NCBI RefSeq assembly: GCF_022012415.1
Contig: NZ_JAKLTR010000006.1
Coordinates: 1-64,000 of the forward strand
DNA: 64,000 nt
Reading direction: 5' to 3'
Source: Terrimonas ginsenosidimutans
Lineage (GTDB): Bacteria > Bacteroidota > Bacteroidia > Chitinophagales > Chitinophagaceae
Position numbers and translations under genes: made by a program
Notes under the pieces: generated by a model
What the model was told of the DNA's origin: nothing
The model's input: the letters and a program-made list of their open reading frames with translations, nothing else
Database searches by the model: none
Shown here: positions 42,163-51,110 of the stretch, one piece after another
How positions within the stretch are numbered: position 1 is the stretch's first letter
Layout of the letters: every line of letters begins with the position of its first letter

Positions 42163-42756
42163 ATGAAAACTCTATTAGCGGGCATTTGCCTGATCCTGGC
42201 CTCCGTAGCCGGGGCTCAGAAGCCGTACGATGATTCCATCCGACAGTATGTTGCCGATTATGTAAAGAAGCATGAGGTGGTGGTGGAGCAGGACAAGAAA
42301 TACTTTCGTTTTTTTCCGCCGGATGAAGCCTACAGAGTAGCGGCAAAAGTTAAGAAAACGCCCAACAGCAAATGGTTTACCATGGAAACTTCAGGGACGG
42401 TCAGGAAAACATTCCGCCAGTACGCTATTCTTGAGTTTTCAATCCATGATACAACGGTACAGCTACCGGTATACCAGTCGCAGGGTTTAATGACTTCCGA
42501 AGAGTACAAAAATCACCTGTTCCTGCCATTCACAGATCTTACTTCAGGAGAATCAACTTATGCGGCGGGCCGTTATATCGATCTGAGTATTACGGATGTT
42601 AAAAATGATATGGTAACTGTCGATTTCAACAAAGCCTATAATCCTTACTGCGCATATGTGACAGGTAAATACAATTGCCCGGTTCCGCCAAAGGAAAACC
42701 AGTTGGAGGTTACGATCTCAGCGGGAGAGCAAAATTATGCAAAGCCGCATGACTGA
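42163..42756 (+). CDS. secreted DUF1684-domain protein
   Basis: Signal peptide MKTLLAGICLILASVAGA-Q; then the DUF1684 pattern: FRFFPPDEAYRVAAKVKKT, LPFTDLTSGESTYAAGRYID and the near-invariant DFNKAYNPYCAYVTGKYNC followed by PVPPKENQLEVTI. Function of the family is not established; it is widespread in Bacteroidota and Actinobacteria. The C-terminus here ends 20 residues after the motif. Probably co-transcribed with the lipoprotein upstream; the converging RmlD-like gene ends 17 bases later. Confidence 0.88.
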   Translation: MKTLLAGICLILASVAGAQKPYDDSIRQYVADYVKKHEVVVEQDKKYFRFFPPDEAYRVAAKVKKTPNSKWFTMETSGTVRKTFRQYAILEFSIHDTTVQLPVYQSQGLMTSEEYKNHLFLPFTDLTSGESTYAAGRYIDLSITDVKNDMVTVDFNKAYNPYCAYVTGKYNCPVPPKENQLEVTISAGEQNYAKPHD

Positions 42757-42773
42757 TATTTTTTGCTGAAGGT

Positions 42774-43661
42774 TCAGCGGGAAAACATCTTTTGAAGTCC
42801 TTCCCGGAAAGACACAGGCTCATACCCAAGCTCTGCTTTTGCTTTATCTATCACGAAAGTGGTATTTACGGGACGTATGGCTGGCTGCGTAAAGTCAGCT
42901 GCAGTAACACGCCTGATCAACCCGGCATCCAAACCCAGGTAAGCGGCGGTTTCTTTTGCCATCTGAAAAGGGGTGAGTTTATCTTTCCCGGCCAGATGAA
43001 AGATCCCTTTTGCACGTCTGTCTGCGATCAGCCTTATCCCCTTCGCAAGATCTTCCACGTATGTAGGCGTTCTCCACTGATCATCCACCACATTATAGGT
43101 TTCGCCTTTCTCCAGTTTATCTTTTACGATCGTAAGAATATTTGATCTGCCGGAAGCCGGTTGACCGTAAACAAGAACGGTTCTTACAATAGCCCAGTCG
43201 CCCTCATATTCTTTAACGGAGTCTTCCGCTTCTAGTTTTGTTTTGCCGTAATAGTTTACAGGCTCTGCCGTATCTTCTTCTGTATACTCACCTTTTTTGC
43301 CACTGAATACAAAATCGGTGGATATATAGATAAAGAAGCTGTTGCACTCTTCGGCATTCGTTAATAAGGTGACCGATCCTTCCACATTTACCAGATAAGC
43401 CTGCCATTGTTCTGATTCTACTTCATCGGGTTTTCCCATGGCTCCTGCATGGATCACTACTTCGGGCTGATGTTTTTCAAAAACATCATGTACACTGAAC
43501 GGATCAGTAAAATCCATCGGTTCATAGCTAAAATTGTTCGCGGTGAAGTCCAGGCGGCTTTCAGACTTACCTGTAGCAATTATAAAATGCCCTGTTGTCA
43601 ATAATTCCTTCACGAGGTAGTAGCCTACAAACCCGTTAGCGCCTGTTATTAAAATCTTCAT
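42774..43661 (-). CDS. RmlD-like NAD(P)-dependent sugar-nucleotide reductase (extended SDR)
   Basis: Rossmann start MKILITGANGFVGYYLVKEL with GxxGxxG at residues 7-13; DVFEKHQPEVVIHAGA, YISTDFVFSGKKGEY and the catalytic YYGKTKLEAE (YxxxK at about residues 143-147); late IRPVNTTFVIDKAK as in dTDP-4-dehydrorhamnose reductases. The 295-residue length matches RmlD. There are no other rml genes here, so the true substrate may differ. Cytoplasmic. Confidence 0.85.
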   Translation of the reverse strand: MKILITGANGFVGYYLVKELLTTGHFIIATGKSESRLDFTANNFSYEPMDFTDPFSVHDVFEKHQPEVVIHAGAMGKPDEVESEQWQAYLVNVEGSVTLLTNAEECNSFFIYISTDFVFSGKKGEYTEEDTAEPVNYYGKTKLEAEDSVKEYEGDWAIVRTVLVYGQPASGRSNILTIVKDKLEKGETYNVVDDQWRTPTYVEDLAKGIRLIADRRAKGIFHLAGKDKLTPFQMAKETAAYLGLDAGLIRRVTAADFTQPAIRPVNTTFVIDKAKAELGYEPVSFREGLQKMFSR

Positions 43662-43712
43662 CCTGCAAAATTATCTGTCAAACATTATCCGTTCTATGAT
43701 CGCGAAATTTAT

Positions 43713-46052
43713 TTACTGCTCCCCTTTTTTCTTGTTCATCAACTCTATCTTTTTCTTTCTCATTTCTGAATCTTTATCAGCCGAAGGGTTCTGCTTTGTT
43801 CCAACAGGAGCTGAGGGTGAATTGGTAGCGGGGCTGGCTCCTGGTTTGGGTTTTGCGTTACCAGCGTTCTGGTCACTTTCTGTTCCTTTTACAGGACTTC
43901 CTGATCCGGTAGAAGAAGGAGTTGTTTTCTTTTCACCGGTTGGTGGCTCTATGAAAGGCATTCCAAGATTATGCATCACGAAGCTCCAGGTATCGGAAGC
44001 TTCATCAATGGATTTGCTGGTGGGTTTTCCGGCCCCATGTCCTGCATCTGTATCGATACGGATCAGCACGGGATTGGTTCCCTTATTATATTCCTGCAAA
44101 CGGGCAGCAAATTTAAATGAATGCGCAGGCACCACACGATCGTCATGATCAGCCGTTGTAACCAGTGTCGCAGGATAGTCTGTCCCCTGTTTTAAATTGT
44201 GATAGGGTGAATATTTATACAGAAAAGGGAACTGTGCAGCGCTGTCAGAGCTTCCGTATTCAACCACCCAACCCCAGCCTACCGTGAATTTGTGAAAGCG
44301 GAGCATATCCATCACGCCTACTGCTGGTAATGCCACTTTCATCAGGTCCGGACGTTGAGTCATGACAGCTCCCACAAGCAAGCCACCGTTACTCCCTCCG
44401 CGCATAGCGATCTTTGCCGGTTGGGTATATCCTTCTTTGATCAAGTACTCTGCTGCACCGATAAAGTCATTAAATACGTTTTGTTTTTTATCAAGCATCC
44501 CTGCTTTGTGCCATGCTTCACCATATTCACTTCCTCCCCGAAGATTCACCACAGCATATATACCGCCCTGTTCAATAAAGAATGCATTACTGATACTGAA
44601 GCCAGGGGTTACAGGAACATTAAAGCCTCCGTACCCGTATAGCAACACCGGATTATTACCATCTTTCTTCAGGCCTTTTTTATAGGTAAGAAACACGGGA
44701 ACCTTTGTTTGTTCATCCACATTAAAGAAAACCTGTTCTGTAACGAAATCGCTGGTGAGCATATTCACTTTTGTTTCGCGGAACAGGGTGGATTTACCGG
44801 TGGCAATATCAAAACGGTAAACAGCAGGTGGCGTCGCAAAAGAGCTATAACTATAGAAAAAGTCCTTATCTGCCTTCTCGCTGCCAAATCCGCTTGCGGT
44901 ACCGATCCCCGGCAGAGCTATCTGGCGGACCATTGTTCCATCATAACTGTATTGCCAAATGCTTGTTGCGGCGTCTTTAAGATAGTCGGTAAACAAAAAG
45001 CCTCCGCCGGTGCCTACGCCTTGCAATGCTTCTGGCTTTTCCGGAATAACAGTTGTCCAATTCTGTTTTGCCGGCTTTTTAGGATCTATTGATACCAGCC
45101 TGAAATTAGGTGCACCATCATTTGTTCTGACAAGTAATCGATCACCGTTATTATCTACCACTTCTGCATCGGTTTTGAAGCCTTCGATCAGGATCCTGAA
45201 GGACTTCTGGGCGGGGTCTTTAAGATCTTTGAACCAGATCTCGGTACCACTTGTTCCCTCTGCACCATATATAAGGAGAAAACGGAGGTCTTCTGTAAGT
45301 GCGGCGCTATGATAGCGGAGAGGGTGTTTCTTATCCTCAAAGACGAGTTTATCCTGTGCCTGGTCCGTACCAAGCCTGTGATAAAAAACTTTGTGAAACT
45401 GATTTTGCTTGCTGAGTTTGGTTTCTTCGTTTGGTTTATCGTATCCGCTGTAGTAGAAACCTTCTTCGCCGTTCCAGCTGAATGAGCTGAATTTCACCCA
45501 TTGAATGGTTTCTTTCAGGATCTTCTTCGTTTCAGTTTCCATAACATAAACGATCTGCCAGTCACTACCTGCCACAGAAATAGAATAGGCAAAATATTTT
45601 CCTGATTTGCTGAAGCTGAATGAGCCTAGTGCGGCGATCCCATCTTTGCTGAGCGTGTTCGGGTTCAGAAATTCTTCCGGCTCGTCTCTTATTCCCCGCT
45701 GACGATAAAGAACGGGTTGATTTTGCAGGCCGTCATTCTTAAAAAAATAGAAATAACCTGCTTTTTTAAACGGAGAAGAATATTTTGGATAATCCCATAA
45801 CTTTTCTAACCTGCTTCTAACACGGTCGCGGATAGGAATGGTGCTGAAATAATCGAACGTCACTTTATTTTCTTCTTTTACCCATTCTTTTGTCGCATTT
45901 GCATTATCATCTTCCAGCCAGCGGTAAGGGTCTTCTACACTGGTTCCATGATAATTATCGGTAACGGAGAGTTTCTTTGTCTGAGGATATTTTATTTGTG
46001 CCATAAGAATCAACGGGCTTGCTGTAAGCAGCATTAGAAATAATCTTTTCAT
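43713..46052 (-). CDS. prolyl oligopeptidase (S9A) with extended C-terminal tail
   Basis: Signal peptide MKRLFLMLLTASPLILMA-Q, then a seven-bladed propeller domain (from YPQTKKLSVTDNYHGTSVED, DPYRWLED) and an alpha/beta hydrolase domain with the nucleophile GGSNGGLLVGA (serine near residue 553), the acid in DHDDRVVPAHSFK and the histidine in DAGHGAGKP. Cuts peptides after proline in the periplasm. Normal S9A proteins end soon after the histidine; here ~75 extra residues of Lys/Pro/Ser/Thr-rich low-complexity sequence follow (GEKKTTPSSTGSGSP ... RKKKIELMNKKKGEQ), which would be disordered and strongly charged. Confidence 0.93.
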   Translation of the reverse strand: MKRLFLMLLTASPLILMAQIKYPQTKKLSVTDNYHGTSVEDPYRWLEDDNANATKEWVKEENKVTFDYFSTIPIRDRVRSRLEKLWDYPKYSSPFKKAGYFYFFKNDGLQNQPVLYRQRGIRDEPEEFLNPNTLSKDGIAALGSFSFSKSGKYFAYSISVAGSDWQIVYVMETETKKILKETIQWVKFSSFSWNGEEGFYYSGYDKPNEETKLSKQNQFHKVFYHRLGTDQAQDKLVFEDKKHPLRYHSAALTEDLRFLLIYGAEGTSGTEIWFKDLKDPAQKSFRILIEGFKTDAEVVDNNGDRLLVRTNDGAPNFRLVSIDPKKPAKQNWTTVIPEKPEALQGVGTGGGFLFTDYLKDAATSIWQYSYDGTMVRQIALPGIGTASGFGSEKADKDFFYSYSSFATPPAVYRFDIATGKSTLFRETKVNMLTSDFVTEQVFFNVDEQTKVPVFLTYKKGLKKDGNNPVLLYGYGGFNVPVTPGFSISNAFFIEQGGIYAVVNLRGGSEYGEAWHKAGMLDKKQNVFNDFIGAAEYLIKEGYTQPAKIAMRGGSNGGLLVGAVMTQRPDLMKVALPAVGVMDMLRFHKFTVGWGWVVEYGSSDSAAQFPFLYKYSPYHNLKQGTDYPATLVTTADHDDRVVPAHSFKFAARLQEYNKGTNPVLIRIDTDAGHGAGKPTSKSIDEASDTWSFVMHNLGMPFIEPPTGEKKTTPSSTGSGSPVKGTESDQNAGNAKPKPGASPATNSPSAPVGTKQNPSADKDSEMRKKKIELMNKKKGEQ

Positions 46053-46387
46053 ACTGATTCATTAACTGATTAAAGATAGTTGAAAAATGACCGCGGACCA
46101 CGGAACGCGTACTGCAGGAGTTCACTGAAGATCGAAGAACGGAACGGCATAGATCATGTAACAAAAACTGTATGGAGCGGTAAATAATACTCGATCACCG
46201 GCCATGTTTGTGGTCCGCAGTCCGGCGGCTGTTGTCTCTCCATATTAACTAACAGTTATTCGTGCCAGCTATTATGTGTCGAAGCAACACACAATGGGAA
46301 CAAAACCTTATTTTTGAGGCGCTGGGAAAACGTTTTCATAGATCCCGGAAACCAGGCATTACATAAATAAAAGTTATTTAAGACTCA
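46053..46387. other. 335-bp divergent spacer with pfkA promoter region
   Basis: Lies between the oligopeptidase start and pfkA. Contains GCGGACCAC (about 46090) paired at a distance with GTGGTCCGC (about 46210), and a TATTTTTG box (46309-46316) for pfkA. No gene. Confidence 0.5.
46309..46316 (+). promoter_or_regulatory. candidate pfkA -7 box TATTTTTG
   Basis: Fits TAnnTTTG, 71 bases before the pfkA ATG; a good -33 TTG is not evident. Upstream lies TGTGT-N7-ACACA (46274-46290), a possible operator. Confidence 0.4.
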
Positions 46388-47371
46388 ATGGCACACAAAG
46401 TTACTAAGATCGGGGTTTTGACATCGGGGGGAGATTCACCAGGAATGAACGCGGCGATCAGGGCGGTTGTACGGACCGGCCTTTTTCACGGATTGGAAGT
46501 TTTTGGCATCATGCGCGGATACCAGGGCATGGTGGAAGATGATATCATTAAAATGGAGTCACGCTCAGTGGCTAACATCATACAGCGGGGTGGAACGATT
46601 CTGAAAACAGCCCGCTCAAAAGAATTTTTTGAACACGAGGGGCGTAAAAAAGCTTACGCGAATCTGCAGAAAAGAGGCATTGACGGGTTGGTGATCATTG
46701 GTGGTGATGGCAGTTTCCGCGGTGCACAGAAATTCAGCGCCGAATTTGATATTCCCTGCGTCGGTCTTCCGGGAACGATCGATAAAGATATGGCGGGCAC
46801 GGATGTTACCATCGGTTTTGATACGGCTGTGAATACCGCTGTTCAGGCAATTGACAAGATCCGCGATACAATGGATGCGCATGACCGCGTATTCATCGTG
46901 GAAGTGATGGGTCGTGATGCCGGTTATATTGCTTTGCACAGTGGGATTGCTACTGGTGCGGAGAATATCCTGATACCTGAAACAAAAACGGATATAGAAG
47001 CGATCATCCACGGTCTTACCGAAAAAGAAAAAAGAAAGAAACTTGTTAACCTGATCGTGGTAGCCGAAGGTGAAGAATTTGGTGGTGGAAACGAAGTGGC
47101 GAAAGTGATCCGCCAGCGCATGCCCAATGCAGATGTAAGGGTTACCGTACTTGGTCATATTCAACGTGGCGGGGCTCCTACCTGTGAAGATCGTGTAGTA
47201 GCGAGCCACATGGGTTATTATGCAGTGGAAAGCCTTTTACTTGGCAGAAGAAATGTAATGGTTGGTGTGATCAATAATAAGATCCATTATACGCCACTGG
47301 AAAAGGCTGTAAAGGAGAAACATAAGATCGGAACTGAATGGATCAAGATCCAGAAGATCCTGGCTTCCTAG
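46388..47371 (+). CDS. pfkA: ATP-dependent 6-phosphofructokinase
   Basis: Phosphorylates fructose-6-phosphate at the committed step of glycolysis. In 327 residues: GVLTSGGDSPGMNAAIRAVV (ATP loop), GGDGSFRGAQKF, the catalytic PGTIDKDMAGTD (general-base Asp), VEVMGRDAGYIAL (fructose-phosphate binding) and GHIQRGGAPTCEDR. GGDG with glycine after GGD is the ATP rather than PPi type. First gene of a pfkA-pyk operon (48-base gap). Confidence 0.97.
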   Translation: MAHKVTKIGVLTSGGDSPGMNAAIRAVVRTGLFHGLEVFGIMRGYQGMVEDDIIKMESRSVANIIQRGGTILKTARSKEFFEHEGRKKAYANLQKRGIDGLVIIGGDGSFRGAQKFSAEFDIPCVGLPGTIDKDMAGTDVTIGFDTAVNTAVQAIDKIRDTMDAHDRVFIVEVMGRDAGYIALHSGIATGAENILIPETKTDIEAIIHGLTEKEKRKKLVNLIVVAEGEEFGGGNEVAKVIRQRMPNADVRVTVLGHIQRGGAPTCEDRVVASHMGYYAVESLLLGRRNVMVGVINNKIHYTPLEKAVKEKHKIGTEWIKIQKILAS

Positions 47372-47419
47372 ATCAATTTCCTGTCACTACTCTTTAATTA
47401 AGCACAAAGAAGCAATACA

Positions 47420-48913
47420 ATGTCTAAAAAAGCAGAAAAGTATTTTCACAAACAAATGGATAAGGATGCGGGACTGGCACACACCTTTCACCGCACAAAG
47501 ATTGTAGCAACTGTTGGCCCGGCATGTGACACTTACGACAAATTACTGGAACTGGTGAAGGCAGGCGTGAATGTATTCCGTTTGAACTTCTCTCATGGAA
47601 CTCATGAGAATAAAGCAGAGATCATTTCCCATATCCGTAAGATCAACAAGACCGAGCCTTACAATATCTCTATTCTTGGCGACCTGCAGGGCCCTAAGCT
47701 CCGTGTAGGTGAGATCGAGAATGGCTCGTTGAAGATTGAACCGGGTGATATCCTGACGTTCACTTCTAAAGAGAAAGTAGTTGGAACAAAGGAAAAGATC
47801 TATATCTCCTATCCTAACCTTCATAATGATGTGAAAGTTGGTGAGAAGATCATGATCGACGACGGCAAACTGGAAGTAGTGGTTGTTGATATCACTGCTG
47901 GCGGCGATGTAAAAGTACAGGTGACGTATGGTGGAAATCTGTTACCAAAGAAAGGTGTGAACCTTCCTGATACAGCCATCTCTCTCCCTGCGATGACACC
48001 AAAGGATTTTGAGGATTTTGCGTTCATTATTAAACATGAACTTGACTGGGTTGCCCTTTCCTTTGTAAGAAGAGCAGAAGATATCGTTGACCTGAAAAAA
48101 CTTGTAAAAGAAGCAAACAGTTCAATCAAAGTGATGGCAAAGATCGAAATGCCATCAGCACTGGTTGATCTCCGTAATATCATTGTTGAATCAGACGCGG
48201 TGATGGTTGCCCGTGGTGATCTCGGTGTTGAGCTTCCGGTTGAAAAAGTACCGATGGCACAACGTGATATCATCCGCAAATGTATCCACCGTGGTAAGCC
48301 GGTGATCGTTGCCACACAGATGATGGAAAGCATGATCGACCGTGTGAAACCGAACCGCAGCGAGATCACTGACGTTGCGAATGCGGTGCTGGAAGGTGCT
48401 GATGCGGTGATGCTGAGTGGGGAGACTGCAACCGGCAATCACCCGGCTCTTGTAGTGCAGACAATGCGCAAGATCATCGTGGAGGTGGAGCATACAGAGT
48501 ACCGTTATGACCGTGAAGAAGATCTGAAAGCGCTGGCGCATTCACCTTCATTCCTGAGCGATGCGATCTGTTATAATGCCTGTAAGATCGCAAGCGATAT
48601 TGCTGCGAATGCATTGGTGGGTATGACGGAGAGTGGTTATACCGGCTTTATGCTGAGCAGCTACAGGCCGAAATCTCCATTGTATATCTTCACCAAGAAA
48701 AGGTCGCTGGTAAACCAGCTGAGCCTGAGCTGGGGAGTAAGGGCATTCTATTATGACGAAGAAGAAAGCCTGGATGATATCATCTTTGACCAGATCGAGA
48801 TCCTGAAGGAAAGAGGCTTTGTGAAAGCCGGGGATACGATCGTGAATACGGGTAGTACGCCGGTGCATCTGCACTTGCCGACGAACGTGTTGAAGATCAC
48901 GAAGATCGACTAA
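47420..48913 (+). CDS. pyk: pyruvate kinase
   Basis: Converts phosphoenolpyruvate and ADP to pyruvate and ATP. The motifs run in order through 497 residues: TKIVATVGPACD, GVNVFRLNFSHGTHE, LGDLQGPKLRVGE (start of the B domain), VMAKIEMPSALVDLRNI (catalytic lysine), MVARGDLGVELPVEKV, and PVIVATQMMESMI. The C-terminal allosteric domain (GDTIVNTGSTPVHLHLPTN) is present. The N-terminus has ~25 residues before the barrel, a common Bacteroidota form. Co-transcribed with pfkA and ended by a strong terminator. Confidence 0.97.
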   Translation: MSKKAEKYFHKQMDKDAGLAHTFHRTKIVATVGPACDTYDKLLELVKAGVNVFRLNFSHGTHENKAEIISHIRKINKTEPYNISILGDLQGPKLRVGEIENGSLKIEPGDILTFTSKEKVVGTKEKIYISYPNLHNDVKVGEKIMIDDGKLEVVVVDITAGGDVKVQVTYGGNLLPKKGVNLPDTAISLPAMTPKDFEDFAFIIKHELDWVALSFVRRAEDIVDLKKLVKEANSSIKVMAKIEMPSALVDLRNIIVESDAVMVARGDLGVELPVEKVPMAQRDIIRKCIHRGKPVIVATQMMESMIDRVKPNRSEITDVANAVLEGADAVMLSGETATGNHPALVVQTMRKIIVEVEHTEYRYDREEDLKALAHSPSFLSDAICYNACKIASDIAANALVGMTESGYTGFMLSSYRPKSPLYIFTKKRSLVNQLSLSWGVRAFYYDEEESLDDIIFDQIEILKERGFVKAGDTIVNTGSTPVHLHLPTNVLKITKID

Positions 48914-48943
48914 GCAATATTTAACATCAATAGAAAATAGTTT

Positions 48944-48975
48944 AAGAGAATACCAGACGGTATTCTCTTTTTTTA
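48944..48975 (+). terminator. pfkA-pyk terminator
   Basis: AGAGAATACC-AGAC-GGTATTCTCT followed by seven T, 32 bases beyond the pyk stop. Confidence 0.92.
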
Positions 48976-49050
48976 TTTAGTGCAGGAAAAAACAGCAATT
49001 GCTCGTTTTTTTCTGAAGGTTTAGTGGCGGATTTAGGGTCTTTTTACGTG

Positions 49051-49503
49051 ATGAAGAAAGAGGTATATGAATATGTGAAGATCGAGGATCATACATTGTA
49101 TCAGTTTTTCAGTTATGGTCCTAAGGGGCTGATTAGAAAACTGATCCAATTTAATCTGGTGCAACGAATTCCGTTAATATTTAATCTGGAACTTGGAAAA
49201 GCATTAAGTGGAAATAAAATAGATACATCATCGGTCACGGATAATAAAGACACAAACAAAATTCTATTGTCCGTGACAGAAGCAATAATAGAGTTTCTAA
49301 ACGAAAGACGCGAAGCATTAGTTTTTTTAGAAGGAAGTACCCCTGCGCGGACAAGATTATTCCAGATATGGATCGCCAGAATTTTCGATCAGCACCGGGG
49401 TTTTATTTCAATTGAAGGCAGGATAAAAAATAATTGGTACCTATTTGAGAAAGGAAAATCTTTCGACGCTTTTTTGATAAAAAAGAAAAATATTAATCAA
49501 TAA
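49051..49503 (+). CDS. DUF6934-like protein
   Basis: The ATG at 49051 (MKKEVYEYVKIEDHTLYQFF) is preferred over a GTG nine codons earlier. The 150 residues follow the pattern I associate with DUF6934: an N-terminal strand pair FFSYGPKGLIRKLIQFNLV, the central LGKALSGNKIDTSSVTDNKD where SVTDNKDTNKILLSV is the hallmark, and FLEGSTPARTRLFQIWI (GSTxARTRLY-like) in the second half. No enzymatic motif. The next gene starts ten bases later; the pair recurs in my memory of Bacteroidota genomes and looks like a small mobile module. Confidence 0.7.
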   Translation: MKKEVYEYVKIEDHTLYQFFSYGPKGLIRKLIQFNLVQRIPLIFNLELGKALSGNKIDTSSVTDNKDTNKILLSVTEAIIEFLNERREALVFLEGSTPARTRLFQIWIARIFDQHRGFISIEGRIKNNWYLFEKGKSFDAFLIKKKNINQ

Positions 49504-49513
49504 ACTTTTATTC

Positions 49514-49762
49514 ATGAAAAAGAAAAACGTCCCGAAAATTATACGGCAGGGAAATACCACCATAATAATAGCTCATGACCCCGAGGGCAGTTTTGCGCGC
49601 AAAATCTCTGACGATATTTATTTCGAAGAAAAGACTGAGCGTGCGAAAGAGTCACTACGAAGATGTCCACTACCAGACCATATCTTACAACCCTATATCG
49701 AACAAATGCGTGCCGACGAAGAAAAAACACGCAGAATCGCCAATACACATATTTCTCACTGA
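49514..49762 (+). CDS. 82-aa partner of the DUF6934-like protein
   Basis: Basic N-terminal strand region KKKNVPKIIRQGNTTIIIA followed by an acidic/basic helical half (EKTERAKESLRRCPLPDHIL, EEKTRRIANTHIS). Small size, mixed charge and tight 10-base spacing behind the DUF6934-like gene suggest a partner protein, as in toxin-antitoxin pairs, but nothing more can be read. Ends before a bidirectional terminator. Confidence 0.6.
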   Translation: MKKKNVPKIIRQGNTTIIIAHDPEGSFARKISDDIYFEEKTERAKESLRRCPLPDHILQPYIEQMRADEEKTRRIANTHISH

Positions 49763-49812
49763 TATCAAAGTTATTTCAAGCTGGTAAACCAGTTAACCTG
49801 ATAGCAGCCATG

Positions 49813-49845
49813 AAAAAAGGTGTTGAGATCTACCTCAACACCTTT
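49813..49845. terminator. bidirectional terminator
   Basis: Perfect 12-base stem AAAGGTGTTGAG / CTCAACACCTTT, loop ATCTAC, A-tract on the left and T-tract on the right sides; ends both the two-gene module (plus) and the DUF1080 operon (minus). Confidence 0.85.
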
Positions 49846-49865
49846 ATCAATCTTATCGAATATGC

Positions 49866-50645
49866 TTAATACTTTCTGATCTTAATATTCCTGTACCACA
49901 CATTATTGCCATGGTCCTGCAAAGCAATTCTCCCTGTTTTGAATGTACCGAAACCAGGCATTGTTTTGAACTTGCTTCCTTCGAGGAGTTTCTTCCAGTT
50001 ATCATCCCACATTGTGGTGGAAACAACATTCACGCCGTTCAGGTAAAGATCCAGTTTACCATTGATGCTTTTGATCTCAGCATGGTTCCATTCCAGCGCT
50101 GGCTTTACAGGCTCAGAAGAGGAAGAGATCAGGTCATACAGGTCACCAGCGCGGTGTTTGGGGATCTTTGCATCTGCATGTTTCTCATTATCGAGTACCT
50201 GCATCTCAGGGCCTGTGTTGTAGGTATCTTCATACTTTGTAGTGTCTTCATTTACATAGAAGATGATACCGCTATTGCCACCTGTATCAATTTTCCAATC
50301 GAGCTGCAGGTGGAAATTGGTAAATTCCTGGTCAGTTACCACATCACCGCCGCCTTCGATCTTCCAGCCTTTTTTAACGGAAGCATCAAGGTGAAGTGAG
50401 TTGTCATCAACTTTCCAGGCGGAACCGATGGTGCCAGGAAAGCCATACGTATGCCAGCCTTTTACGGTAGTACCGTCAAACAATAATTCCCAGCCATCCT
50501 TTTTCTCCTCTTCTGTGAGAATATTGAATGAGCCGGCGGCTGTTTGTGTAGTGTCTTTGTTCGTCAATTCTCCTTTTGTTTCTGCGTTATTATTGCAAGC
50601 TACTAATAAGGCAACTGAAGAAGCTACCAGGGTTGCTTTGATCAT
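49866..50645 (-). CDS. DUF1080 lipoprotein, 3-keto-disaccharide hydrolase/lyase family
   Basis: Lipobox LLVACNN (Cys17), then a laminarinase/concanavalin-like beta-sandwich of the DUF1080 family: GWELLFDGTTVKGWHTYGFP, WKVDDNSLHLD, FTNFHLQLDWKIDTGGNSGI then IFYVNED, GPEMQVLDNEKHAD and IALQDHGNNVWYRNIKIRKY (read as two words). DUF1080 proteins have been shown to cleave 3-keto-glycosides. Located on the periplasmic face. Its neighbours (cytochrome c, TIM-barrel, Gfo/Idh, GMC oxidoreductase) support that function. Six bases separate it from the cytochrome gene. Confidence 0.92.
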   Translation of the reverse strand: MIKATLVASSVALLVACNNNAETKGELTNKDTTQTAAGSFNILTEEEKKDGWELLFDGTTVKGWHTYGFPGTIGSAWKVDDNSLHLDASVKKGWKIEGGGDVVTDQEFTNFHLQLDWKIDTGGNSGIIFYVNEDTTKYEDTYNTGPEMQVLDNEKHADAKIPKHRAGDLYDLISSSSEPVKPALEWNHAEIKSINGKLDLYLNGVNVVSTTMWDDNWKKLLEGSKFKTMPGFGTFKTGRIALQDHGNNVWYRNIKIRKY

Positions 50646-50651
50646 GAACGA

Positions 50652-51065
50652 TTATTTTTTGAGTAAAAGAATGTATTTAACCATTGCCTCAGCATCTTCC
50701 TGCGAGATAGAAGGGTGCGGGATCATCGGAGCTGAGCCCCAAACACCCGTGCCGCCATCGATGATCTTCTTTGCAAGCTCAGGAATCACGCCGGGGGCCT
50801 GTGCAGCATATTTGTCAGCCACCTGGCGATAGGTTGGACCAGTATAAGCCTCATCTACTTTATGGCAGGTGAAGCAGTCGCTTTGCGCGATCAGTTCCAG
50901 TCCTTTTTTATAGTCAGGATTTGAAGAGAGATCATCGCTTGCTGCAGGTGTGTCAGTTGAGCTTTCAGTTGGTTTAGTTTCCGGGCCAGAGCCTGTTTTC
51001 GTCTCCCCTCCCCCACAAGCTGCCAATGTTGCTAATACAGTGGCGGCCAAGATAAATTTTCTCAT
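50652..51065 (-). CDS. c-type cytochrome lipoprotein
   Basis: Start at 51065 (MRKFILAATVLATLAACGGG, Cys17 lipobox) rather than the longer frame from 51089. After a Thr/Ser/Pro linker comes one class I cytochrome c domain: LIAQSDCFTCHKVDEAYTGP (CxxCH heme site) and SAPMIPHPSISQEDAEAMVKY providing the distal methionine (APMI). Likely electron acceptor for the GMC oxidoreductase/subunit 3 pair encoded in the divergent operon. Periplasmic, membrane-tethered. Confidence 0.93.
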   Translation of the reverse strand: MRKFILAATVLATLAACGGGETKTGSGPETKPTESSTDTPAASDDLSSNPDYKKGLELIAQSDCFTCHKVDEAYTGPTYRQVADKYAAQAPGVIPELAKKIIDGGTGVWGSAPMIPHPSISQEDAEAMVKYILLLKK

Positions 51066-51110
51066 TTTTTGTTGTGTTTTATTCGTCATTATGTGGATAC
51101 GGCGCTAAAA

